Position numbers and translations under genes: made by a program. DNA of 64,000 bases, taken from the NCBI GenBank assembly GCA_039090855.1, contig CM076999.1, forward strand, positions 111,165,072-111,229,071, given 5' to 3'. Shown piece by piece: positions 55,321 to 64,000 of this stretch; the stretch's first letter is position 1; every line of letters begins with the position of its first letter. The notes under the pieces were generated by a model. That model had not been told where the DNA came from and searched no databases. It saw only the letters and a list, made by a program, of their open reading frames with translations. This stretch comes from Macrothele yani. Its lineage: Eukaryota; Arthropoda; Arachnida; Araneae; Macrothelidae.

Positions 55321-56625
55321 TAGAGATGAGTTTGGGCTCAATTTTGGGAGCCCGGGCCCGCCCAGGTCTAAAGGCCTAGAGCCTGGACTTGGGCCTGGCC
55401 CACTTTCTTTGATTACACGTGTATTTGCTGAGCCCAGGCCTGGATTCTTGGGAAATTTTGCTTATCAAGGCTTGCATTTATGCATTATACACTGGCCAAA
55501 GATATGGCCCAAGCAAAGATTAGTTTTAAAAGTTTAGTTCAGTTATTCCACTTCACAATATTAATATGTTTTTAGAAATATTACGCATAAAGCCAAATTT
55601 TCTAAAATGAATGTGGATTTGAAAATAAATTAATAATCAACGTGCCCTTCGACCGTATCAGGGAAATCAGTAATTTTGGTAAAAACTGAAGAAAAGAAAA
55701 TCGTTTATCAAAAAAAATTCCATTCATTATTTCTTTTTGATTTTTAAATTTACTTTTATTGTGAATAAAACATACAGCGCTGTACAGACAGTTGCTAGTG
55801 TTTGAAATTTTGACTCTAGAAAACTAATCTTTGCAATATAATTTACATATATGCTAATTGGTAAAGGTAGTTTAAAGTGATGTAGTAGAATATAAAAATA
55901 TGAAAAAAGCATGTAGAAAATTTTCCAAAAAAAAAAAAAAAAAAAAAAGAACGTAAAAGCATTCCAGACCAGATTATTCTGCATTTTGTAACATTAACAA
56001 AGCTTTGCGCTTAATGGTAGAATAATCACAATATTATCATATGTGTGTGCAGTTTCCAGATCAAGTTAATCATGAAAACAGAGAGAGAGAGAGAATTGCA
56101 GCTAATGCCTCAGCACTTCAACTTGATCTTCTTTTCTCTAAAACTCGACCTACTGCACTAAACACCAGCGTCACCCCAAAAATCGCGAGAGTTAGGAAAT
56201 TTTAAAAAATAAATAACAATACTTCTAACTGCACAATTTTGGAAATTAATACATAATTTTAAAGATAAGATTCTTGATTTTTAATAAAATACAAATAATG
56301 GGAATGTAATTTTTTCCCAGTTTTTCTATACCAGACCTTCTTAAACTAATCCTTGCTTGGGCCATAGCTTTGGACAATGCGTAATGCAAGTCTTGCTGAG
56401 CAAAATTTGTCTTGCAATGGCAGCTAACTTAGGAAGTTGAAAATCCTTCCACCATGGTAACAAATCCCACAATGAAATTCAGCATGTGTAATTCAGCCAG
56501 GCTCGGAATTGCACGTGTTAAATTAATTACAGTAATGAAATTCAAGACATGTAATTCCGGGCCCGGGGTTTTTGGTAGTTAATGAATTCTGAGCCCATCC
56601 GAGCCCGGGCCCGAGCTCATCTCTA
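55321..56625. mobile_element. Non-autonomous hAT element
   Basis: The ends TAGAGATGAGTTTGGGCTC and, inverted, TAGAGATGAGCTCGGGC are flanked by octamers TTGTGTGG (55313-55320) and TTGTGCGG (56626-56633), one mismatch. G+C-rich GGCCCGGGC-type blocks sit inside both ends. The interior has a poly-A of about 20 (55927-55948) and no transposase. Confidence 0.88.
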
Positions 56626-56698
56626 TTGTGCGGGGCTCCAAAGAAGCAACCTGCCAAGTGGTTTGGTAGTTTGTCCTATGTGAGTGTGGAGAATTTCG

Positions 56699-56850
56699 AG
56701 GCCGCTGTGGTGCAGTGGAAGAAGCATGTCAGGCGCGTAACTGGAAGATCCTGGGTTCGATTCCCGGTGGTGGCCGATGAGAATTTTTCCGTGACTCACT
56801 TATAAACGTGGAGAGAGCGATGACTTCTATTTGATGAACCAGTCTGCTTT
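56699..56850 (+). mobile_element. tRNA-derived SINE family C
   Basis: GCCGCTGTGGTGCAGTGG (A box) and GGGTTCGATTCCCGGTGG (B box) followed by TTTTTCCGTGACTCACTTAT and GATGACTTCT. Copies of the same family lie at 58104-58345. Confidence 0.9.
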
Positions 56851-57491
56851 AGGTCATCATTCAGAATGCAGGGTACCAATCTGGCATTAAGTTTTCATTT
56901 TCCCAGATCATCTTGTAGAAACTCGTGACAGATAGGCTTACTGATGCCCATCAACTCACTCAAAAGTCTCACTGTAAATTGGCGATCTTTCTTTAACTGA
57001 ATCTGCACCTCTTCGATTTTTTCTGCTGTCCACGCACTGGAGGAATGGCCACACCTCAGATCATCACCAAAGGACTCCTTCTCATCATGAAACAGCATAC
57101 CATTTGAAACTGCAAGATAAAGTCTTCATACACTTCTTTTTAACATTCTGTAAGTTTCAGTAGCTGATTTATGAAGTTTCCAACAAAAACGGATGTTTAC
57201 TCTCTGCTCTTCCATGGCTAAAATGAAATGAGATGAGAACACTTGCTATTACTCCTTTGATGTCCATCTGCCACCTGTCAGTACCAGTATAAACCAGTTT
57301 CCAGCTGTTCAGTGATTGGTCAGGGACTGCTGTCTTCTGGCAGATACATGACATTTATATCCCACTGCCGTTACATAAGTTATGCAGTCAGTCCTGGAAC
57401 TTATTGGACATATGTTGTGTGTAGTTCCAGCATAGGTGCTAACATCCTTTTTGCATTCAGAAGGGATTATAAAGTAGGCTTAGCATATATA

Positions 57492-58040
57492 CATACATAT
57501 CACTAAGCTGTTCTCTGAGATTTAGAGGTTAGCTCCAAAAAGAAATACTAACTACCAGATATTTTTACTTACTGTTGCCGTATCAAACTTCTCCATTTGC
57601 TGCAATCTTCACATACAACTCGAGCTTCACTGATATCCATTACACGCCGTACACAAGATCTTTTATACTACATACTCATAATCTTTTTCTCATGCAGACA
57701 CTCCTGAATCTGATCCACCCATGTCTTCCTTGGCCTTCCTCTGCCTTTCCTTCCTGCCACTTGGGCTGAAAAGATTTTCTTAGTAAGCATTTCATCACTC
57801 ATTCTTTCAACATGGCCAAACCACCGAAGCATATTGGTCTCCACCTTGCTAACAACATTTTGCTTTACATCACACAACTGCAATACATCTTCATTCCTCA
57901 CACAATCAGATCGTGTCTTGCCACAAACCCCACGTAAGTAACGCATTTCTCCAGCACACAAACGACTCCTATGTTTCTTCTGCAGTGCCTAGGTTTCACT
58001 GTTATACATCAGAGTAGGAACAATTGCACTCTCATATACA
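57492..58040 (-). mobile_element. LINE family 2, 3' fragment
   Basis: Minus strand: YLRGVCGKTRSDCVRNEDVL, NMLRWFGHVERMSDEMLTKK, KGRGRPRKTWVDQIQECLHE. The 3' end on + reads CATACATATCACTAAGC. Confidence 0.92.
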
Positions 58041-58103
58041 GCCTTAGCAATGAGTAGAAAAATGGATATGTGTGCTCATGTATTAATACAGACAAGTGAC
58101 ATG

Positions 58104-58345
58104 GACCAGGAACATCAAACAGAAGTCATCGCTCCTTCCACGTTTTTGTAAGTGAGTCACGGAAAAATTCTCATTGGCCGCCACCGGGAACAGTAGAAGC
58201 TTGTCCAGGGCATAAGTGGTGCAGTGGAAGCATGTCTGGTGCATAACTGAAAGACTCTGGGTTCGATTCCTGGTGGCGGCCGATGATTATTTTTCCGTGA
58301 CTCACTTATAAAAATGTGGAAGGAGTGATGACTTCTGTTTGATGC
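58104..58345. mobile_element. Inverted pair of SINE family C copies
   Basis: A 3' half in minus orientation (58114-58177) faces a nearly complete plus copy (58205-58345) with GGTGCAGTGGAAGCATG and GGGTTCGATTCCTGGTGG. The arms pair over about 75 bp (CCGTGACTCACTTA and its complement). Confidence 0.88.
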
Positions 58346-58984
58346 TCATGTATGTTTTGCAGTATTGTATTAACATTGTGTGTAGAAGCAAATTTTAATG
58401 TTCTGTGTGCCTATATGTGGAGCAAGAGTGCAATGTGTTCTGAGAAAGGTATAGCTGGGGAGGGGGAGAGGTCCTTTGTCTGAGTTTTATTGCACAGGTT
58501 GATAAATTTGTACTTATGTACAGAGGCATTCTCGTATTTTTCTTTACTTGGCACTTGATAATAGAATCGCCTATTTTTGGGGGTGCAAGTTTTTTAGGTG
58601 GGACATGTCAAATAAGGTGATTTCCGATGCTCAGAGACAACAGGCGAGAACTTCCCTATTGCTTGTTTCCTGCGGGGCTAAGATTTAAAGGCCCATTCCC
58701 ATGGCAGTCCCACGCTTTAGTTCATCCCCCACACACCCCATTGTTGTCTCTCCCATTGTCTCACATTGTTTGCTGCAGACATAATCACTGGGGAGAGAGA
58801 TCTCACTGTTCCCTTAAGGAGGATCACTTAAGAGACAAAGAAGCCCTCTTCCATCTTTCAAATCAAGCAATGTTTACTGCCATGCTTTCCACAAGAATTC
58901 CACCTTAGGGTGAGATTACTACAGAATCCTTTGCCTGCTCCCTTCTTGCTGCAAATCACATGTGTTTAGGCCCAGGAAGTGCTT
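58346..58984. other. Unassigned sequence
   Basis: No gene or repeat is recognised. Confidence 0.55.
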
Positions 58985-59921
58985 GCTACATACACATATA
59001 TCACTAAGCTGTTCTCTGAGATTCAAAGGTTAGCTCCAAAAAGAAATGCAAACTACCAGATATTTTTACTTGCTGTTGTCGTATCAAACTTCTCCATTTA
59101 CAGCGATATTGACATACAACTCGGGCTTCACTAATATCCATTACACACCGTACACAAGATCTTTTATTCATCATACTCATAATCTTTTTCTCATGTAGAC
59201 ACTCCTGAATCTGATCCACCCATGTCTTCCTTGGCCTTCCTCTGCCTTTCCTTCCTGCCACGTGGGCTAAAAAGATTTTCTTGGTAAGCGTCTCTTCACT
59301 TATTCTTTCAACATGGCCAAACCACCAAAGCATATTGGTCTCCACCTTGCTAACGATATTTTGCTTCACATCACACAACTGCAACACATCTTCATTCCTC
59401 ACACAATCGGACTGTGTCTTGCCACAACTCCCCCCCCCCTAAGTAACACATTTCTCCAGCACACAAACGACTCCTATGTGTCTTCTGCAGTTCCCAGGTT
59501 TCACTGCCATACATCAGAGTAGGAACAATTACACTTTCATACACAGCCATGCAGGACTCTCTAGAGAACCCATCCTTCCTGTGAAAACCTCCCAGAGCAG
59601 CTATGACTTTCAATGAAGAATTCACTCTCCTACTAATTTCACCATCCAATTTGTTCTCTCTGTCAAACATGCTTCCTAAATACCCAAACTCACTCACCTG
59701 GTCAATCACAGTGCCATTTATACTTACATTGCATTCAGTGCTACCAGTTCCTCTCTCAAACACCATAACTTTGTTTTTTCCCTTATTTATACTCAGTTTG
59801 AATTTCATGCAAACTTCGTGCATCCAAGACAACATACTCTGCAACTCACTTTTGCTCTCTGCCAAAAGGACAGTGTCATCAGCATACAGCAATCTGCACA
59901 CACGGATATCACCAAGAGATA
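58985..59921 (-). mobile_element. LINE family 2, copy split by a Tc1 element
   Basis: Minus strand: VCRLLYADDTVLLAESKSEL, FKLSINKGKNKVMVFERGTG, RRVNSSLKVIAALGGFHRKD, PTLMYGSETWELQKTHRSRL, then NMLWWFGHVERISEETLTKK. A C-run at 59430-59440 shifts the frame. Homology resumes at 61157 (ACCACTATAATCTATTTTGG) and ends near 61236. Confidence 0.92.
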
Positions 59922-61154
59922 CACTGAAGAGAAGTTGAATTAGAGATACCTGTCTAGTAATGTAGAGCACCACCTTTCGCCCTGATGACGGCGGCGATTC
60001 GTCTCGGCATGGACTCGACAAGACACCGGAAGCGTTGGGAAGCCATTCGAATCCACGACCTCTGAACAAGCTCCCACAGTTCACGAAGATTTGATGGAGG
60101 TAAATCAGAGCCTCGAACATCTCTCTTGATGGCATCCCAGATGTGCTCGATGGGATTGAGGTCAGGTGACCTAGCTGGCCAAGGAAGCCAGATCACGTCG
60201 GTGGAATGTTCATCCAACCATTCGGATACAATTCTGGAGCAATGGCACGGTGCATTGTTTTGTTGCAGGATGAGGTCCCCAGTGGGACGTTGAAGACGCA
60301 CAAACGGGAGCAAATGGTCATCCGGGATATCCCGGTAACGTTGACCTGTGAGGGACAATGTCACACATACCAAGGGTCCCATTTCAGTCCACGTAAATGG
60401 TCCCCAGACGAGAATGCCACCCCCACCAGCTTGAAGAGTACCCTGCTGGCAAAAAGGATCCATCGCTTCATGTGGTTTGCGCCGTACTCGAATCCTGCCA
60501 TCCGCATGTACCAACGTGAATCTCTTCTCATCAGTCCAGGCAACATTTTTGCACATGTCTAGGGTCCAGTGACGATGTTCCCACGCACATGCTAATCTTT
60601 GCACCCTGTGATGTGCGGTCCATAGCGGTACCCTCATGGGACGATGGCTTCTGTACCCTGTAGCGAGGAGATGGTTCTGGATGGTGTGGCTGCTTACATG
60701 TTTTTGTGCACCAGCGTTAAATTGCCGAGTTATTTCTTGCACTGTGGCTCGTCTATCCACTGTTACAATGCGAGCTATCCGACGATGACACCCCCCCCTC
60801 CCGCTCATCATCCACACGCTGTTGTCCACGGTAGTTGGCCCTTGCAGGGATGGTTTTACCGGATTCGATGTACTCACGGTGCACTCGTGACACAGTGGCT
60901 CGTGAAAATCCCAGTGCCTGCACGACTTCCAAGATAGAGTGACCCATTCGTTGGGCCCCGACAATTTGCCCACGATCAAATGCGCTTAGATCCTTCGTCT
61001 TACCCATACTGCGTCCAACTCTTACTGATTTCCGTCACAACACTCCTTATATCGTCGGATTGCTGCATGCGTCATGTCATTTCCGTTTACAGGGCTGCCC
61101 ACAGCACCACATTTGCATAACGCCAGCTGTCTCTAATTCAATTGCTCTTCAGTG
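59922..61154 (-). mobile_element. Tc1-like transposon, best preserved
   Basis: The ends CACTGAAGAGAAGTTGAATT and, inverted, CACTGAAGAGCAATTGAATT are flanked by TA (59920-59921 and 61155-61156) and interrupt LINE family 2 (YADD downstream region). Length is 1233 bp. Confidence 0.95.
59954..61007 (-). pseudogene. Tc1 transposase, one frameshift and a mutated catalytic Asp
   Basis: The minus strand starts MGKTKDLSAFDRGQIVGAQR with a full paired-type HTH (FSRATVSRVHREYIESG). A run of eight G at about 60790-60797 then shifts the frame to CHRRIARIVTVDRRATVQEI. From there the protein is open to the end: NVAWTDEKRFTLVHADGRIR (first Asp), ILVWGPFTW, ILQQNNAPCHCSRIVSEWLD, ARSPDLNPIEHIWDAIKRDV (Glu) and SMPRRIAAVIRAKGG. 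In the usual QQDNAPCH the Asp is Asn (AAC), which should abolish catalysis. Total length without the frameshift would be about 340 residues, normal for the family. Confidence 0.93.
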
Positions 61155-61236
61155 TAAACCACTATAATCTATTTTGGCATCACGCATGCATGCTTCCATA
61201 AATATATTAAACAGCTATGGTGACATTACAAAATCA

Positions 61237-62183
61237 GGTGATTCCATTATCGTCAAGTGCTAAAAAAAAATCCGACTATACACAAATTCAATGTTAAGTC
61301 ACAAACTTTTCATAAAGTACAAGCTCATACTGCTAATTTGTTTATATACTACTGTTTGTGAAAATTGCAACATCATGAATGTTGGTATTAGCTTGAAACT
61401 TGATGTTGGTATTAGCTTGAAACTTACAGGATATGAATGTTGGTATTAGCTTGAAACTTACAGGATATGTACAACAGGTTGGGTCGTGCAAGTGATTAAA
61501 ATGTCAGTTCAAATGCTCATGCTATTTCAAAGTGGCGCCTTCTGAACTGTCTGGTCTTGGGTTTATATAAAGAGCTGGCTCAAACAAGATGTTTCAATTG
61601 GTGAAGAGCCAACCTTGAGGAGAAAGGTGTTTCTTGTGTTTCACTATGCCCCATTATAGAAGAAAGTTGCATTATAAATACCTAGCAGACTTTTAGCAAG
61701 TAAAGGTTATTTGGATGAGAGAAGCTGTATTTTCCTACCCTGGAATTGCCACTTGTACAGGGGGAAACACTAGTACAGTGATGTGAATGTGGTGTCCGTG
61801 GACAGATGAGGCTTGGACGCACAGAAATCTGGAAAATGGATTGCAAAATCACACAGCTGCATGGAATGACACACACTTACTTCTACCGCATAGCAGTGAC
61901 CGGTCGCACAATGATATACACAGTGTTAGAGCAGCAGTGGAGTACTGTCACAGGTCAGGCTTTGTCCTCCATCACTCTTCAATGTTGGAAATATTAAATC
62001 GTGTCCAAGTTGCTGATATTTCTAGAAGTGAAAAGTCTAATTTTTCATCAATTCAGTATGTCATAGATATGTCATTATGTCTCCTTTTAGGGTATGAGAA
62101 TGAAACAATTCCTGAAGCTGTTGATGCCATGGAAAGTGAAATTTATAAAATCTAAAGTGAATTTTTGAAGTTTTCAAGTAGCA
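61237..62183. other. Unassigned sequence with a small tandem repeat
   Basis: GTTGGTATTAGCTTGAAACT occurs three times within 61377-61470. Elsewhere nothing is recognised. Confidence 0.6.
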
Positions 62184-62275
62184 TCGAATAACAATTTTTT
62201 GGTTGTTGTGTGTTGGAAAGAGTGATGTCTTTGTTTGATCACTGATGCCACGCATTTGGAGGATTTTCACTTTGG
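62184..62275 (+). mobile_element. SINE family D, 3' part
   Basis: CGAATAACAATTTTTTGGTT through GATGCCACGCATTTGGAGG matches the 3' part of the SINE at 62425-62600 in the same orientation. Confidence 0.85.
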
Positions 62276-62424
62276 ATCTCTCCCTTTGGTTTTAACTGCT
62301 ATAATTAATATATATGCAGTGGCGTTAATGCTCACCAGATGAAGATGTCTCAGTAACTGAGCCCATCTTACGAATTTATGATGTCAGAAGCTGACTGAAA
62401 AACACACATAGCGCCATGGATTGT

Positions 62425-62600
62425 TGGCCACTGTGATGTAAGGCTAACGCGTTCTACTAGATATCGAGAGATTCGGGATTCAATTCCCCAGCGGTGACCG
62501 AATAACAATTTTTCGGTTGCTGTGTGTTGCTGAAACGTGGATAGAGCGATGTGTTTGTTTATTCAACTGACGCCACGTATTTGGAGGATTTTCACCATTA
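62425..62600 (+). mobile_element. tRNA-derived SINE family D
   Basis: GGCCACTGTGATGTAAGGC, TAACGCGTTCTACTAGATATC and GGGATTCAATTCCCCAGC form a tRNA-like head with a B box; the tail repeats 62184-62275. Confidence 0.85.
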
Positions 62601-62636
62601 CTATTATAGATAACATTTTAAATAGCAAAAGTATTA

Positions 62637-62866
62637 GTGAACAATGGTGTTTATTATCAAAAGATAGTCTCTTGTGGCAAATTTCTTCATAGCAGACTTT
62701 GTAAAGTCATGTTAGGGATTTTAACTTTGTCTCATAGTAATGCCTCATGTGAAAGAGTTTTTAGTATAGTAAGGAGAAATAAGATTGATGTAAGAGGCTC
62801 TTCGAGTACTTCAACATTTGAATCATTTTTAATTGCAAAAACCAGTATGTCTTTACCTTGCTTCCA
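62637..62866 (+). pseudogene. hAT transposase C-terminus
   Basis: The + frame reads VMLGILTLSHSNASCERVFS and IVRRNKIDVRGSSSTSTFES, then FLIAKTSM. LSHSNASCERxFSxVRxNKT is the hAT dimerisation motif in a large insect subgroup distinct from the copy at 22 kb. There is no upstream catalytic region. Confidence 0.82.
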
Positions 62867-62869
62867 GTG

Positions 62870-63446
62870 AAAATATTCTGTTGAATTTTAAGAAAAAGCA
62901 AAGTCAGCCACACATGTTGGTTTAAATAAAAGTTAGACTTCTTAATGGTTGTCATGTGTGAAATTTAATGTTTAATGGAAAACAAAAATCCATGAGCTAC
63001 ATTATAGTTTTCTAATGGTTTTATATTAATACATTTCCCTGAACAATTAAAATTTTTGTTTAAATTTAATAATTAACAACATAAGTTTTTGCTGATTAGA
63101 TTTAATTAGCTTCTCAATAAAATCTCGATGTAGGGAAAAAATCCTTACATTCTGATGATCAAGAATTTATATAGCTGAAATAGGCTTCAAAAATTATCAG
63201 CACACGTCGTGTTATGGTTTTTTTTATCTGAGTGTTACGTTTTTTGGCTCTGAGAGGTTGTCAGGTCTGCTACATGTTTTACATAATGTCACAATATGTG
63301 GCCACACAGATATGGTTCTAAGTTTCATTGGTGAGACTGAAAGCTTTTATAAGATGTTCCTTATCAAACAGTGGGTAAAGGATTTTGAATGCCAATTTAA
63401 TTTCTTATGGAATATTTAGGTAACCATAATTGTGAACATGTGTTTT
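62870..63446. other. Intron sequence without recognised elements
   Basis: A+T-rich; nothing assigned. Confidence 0.6.
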
Positions 63447-63459
63447 GTTGTTGTTGTTG

Positions 63460-63498
<39 letters not shown>

Positions 63499-63499
63499 G
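63447..63499. repeat. (TTG)n(TG)n microsatellite
   Basis: TTG units at about 63447-63462 followed by about 18 TG units. Confidence 0.97.
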
Positions 63500-63610
63500 C
63501 TGTATTCCTTTGTTGTTCTTATCTGTAAAGAATTTAATTCTTGATATTAATTTTTATATCATCTTTCATTTGTGAATGATTTTGATGCTAAATACTTTTG
63601 TTTAATGCAG

Positions 63611-63679
63611 ACCCAGAAGTTGATGCAGCTGCTGCTATGCTAACATTGAAAAATGGTCCTAGCATCACTGGGCCTCAAA
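63611..63679 (+). CDS. FoxN2/3: FoxN2/3, exon with conserved DPEVDAAAAM block
   Basis: The acceptor TGTTTAATGCAG and donor CAAA|GTAAGC bound 69 nt. Joined in phase 1 to the previous exon, it reads DPEVDAAAAMLTLKNGPSIT then GPQ. A D-P-[DE]-[IV]-DAA-[AS]-AM block after the forkhead domain is characteristic of FoxN2/FoxN3 proteins, so this exon and the one at 42201 support each other although 21 kb apart. It leaves phase 1; the next exon is beyond the window. Confidence 0.9.
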
Positions 63680-64000
63680 GTAAGCTCCTAAACTTTATAG
63701 ATGCTTTCTTTTGAAGAGTATTTTACTTGAATTGGACAAGATCGTGTGGCTTTTTATCTTTTTTTAAACCCTCAAAATTGCCCTTTGTCAAGAAATACCA
63801 TAATTTTTTATTTTATACTCCATAGATTATATTATTTATCTGTTAAAGAAGTTATAAATTTAGGCTCCAGGGGCAATGCGCTGCTTTAAGAAAAGTTTTT
63901 GTGGCACTTTGATTTTTGAAAAACTCTGTATTGTAATTTTCAGGAACAATTTTACAGGGTAGCTATAAATGAAGTATACAACTTCAGTATGCTGTTAAAA
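63680..64000. other. Intron start of FoxN2/3
   Basis: Begins GTAAGCTCCTAAAC. No repeats are recognised to the window end. Confidence 0.7.

Larger units (their letters stand above)
54681..57098 (-). pseudogene. Mariner-type transposase, split by insertions
   Basis: Minus-strand N-terminal part at 56895-57098: ESFGDDLRCGHSSSAWTAEK, VQIQLKKDRQFTVRLLSELM. After the insertions the catalytic part continues at 55100-55310 (YDPQTKRRSTECHP-like, KPTCNHPRQC) and 54681-54953: LPHLLYSPDLLPCDVFLFPR (third Asp of the mariner triad), VKRPLKGQYHADTTSIQAAM. Frameshifts and stops are numerous. No activity is expected. Confidence 0.82.
54585..57410 (-). mobile_element. Mariner-like element holding a hAT element and a SINE
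   Basis: The ends share AAGTTCCAGGACTGA in inverted orientation (left CGTCTGAAAAGTTCC; right, reversed, TGTCCAATAAGTTCC), flanked by TA (54583-54584, 57411-57412). Without the nested hAT (55321-56625) and SINE it would be about 1.3 kb. Confidence 0.88.

Noticed and set aside
56699..56775. Functional tRNA gene
   Set aside because: A and B boxes are present but the cloverleaf is not intact and the same body and tail recur, so it is a SINE. The same applies at 39121, 36680, 58205 and 62425.
61800..62155. Possible gene with frames of 122 and 63 codons
   Set aside because: The frames have no recognisable motif, overlap each other, and lie between repeats.

Overview
This window is eukaryotic and reads like an intron-rich stretch of a transposon-laden animal genome, most likely an arthropod (probably an insect). 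The evidence is the mix of Tc1/mariner, hAT, Kolobok, RTE-type LINE, Penelope-like and tRNA-derived SINE sequence, canonical GT-AG introns and high A+T. The species cannot be named from sequence alone.

Only one host gene is supported. Four short exons on the + strand (42201-42352, 54345-54403, 54502-54546, 63611-63679) have good acceptors, compatible phases and a protein matching the forkhead factor FoxN2/3 (CHES-1-like in flies). The first carries the C-terminal end of the forkhead domain ([20 protein letters not shown]) and the last carries the conserved DPEVDAAAAM block. The gene is cut at both window edges: the N-terminal half of the forkhead domain and the C-terminus lie outside. Nearly everything else is intron of this gene or its upstream flank.

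Layout. 1-2.5 kb: a LINE split by a Tc1 element. 2.5-7.5 kb: transposase debris and a run of inverted-repeat elements. 8.3-11.1 kb: a nearly intact Tc1 and a deleted DUF4817-type element. 11.2-15.4 kb: a nest of five insertion levels (inverted-repeat element, LINE, hAT-like element, repeat family X, array-type foldback). 17.5-20.7 kb: a full-length RTE LINE with a 10-bp target duplication. 20.8-29.4 kb: Penelope and hAT fragments, an inverted repeat with a tRNA-like core, a Kolobok element with TTAA ends, and a 57-bp minisatellite. 29.4-41.9 kb: five Tc1/mariner elements, several nested, with SINEs, a microsatellite next to a hairpin and a triplicated transposase segment. 42.2 kb: first FoxN2/3 exon. 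43.4-46.9 kb: a head-to-head Penelope dimer inserted in the GIY-YIG region of a second Penelope element. 46.9-53.9 kb: LINE copies, a mariner and a second copy of family X carrying two RTE fragments. 54.3-54.5 kb: two FoxN2/3 micro-exons, followed 38 bp later by a mariner that itself holds a hAT element and a SINE. 57.5-62.9 kb: LINEs, a SINE pair, a well-preserved Tc1 with a mutated catalytic Asp, and a hAT remnant. 63.6 kb: last exon.

I found no operon-like or defence system. The most notable signals are the nested Penelope dimer, the density and variety of long inverted repeats (some built from short tandem arrays, some with a tRNA-like core), and a developmental regulator exon set almost hidden among transposons. 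Coordinates of element ends are exact where terminal repeats and target duplications were readable and approximate otherwise.
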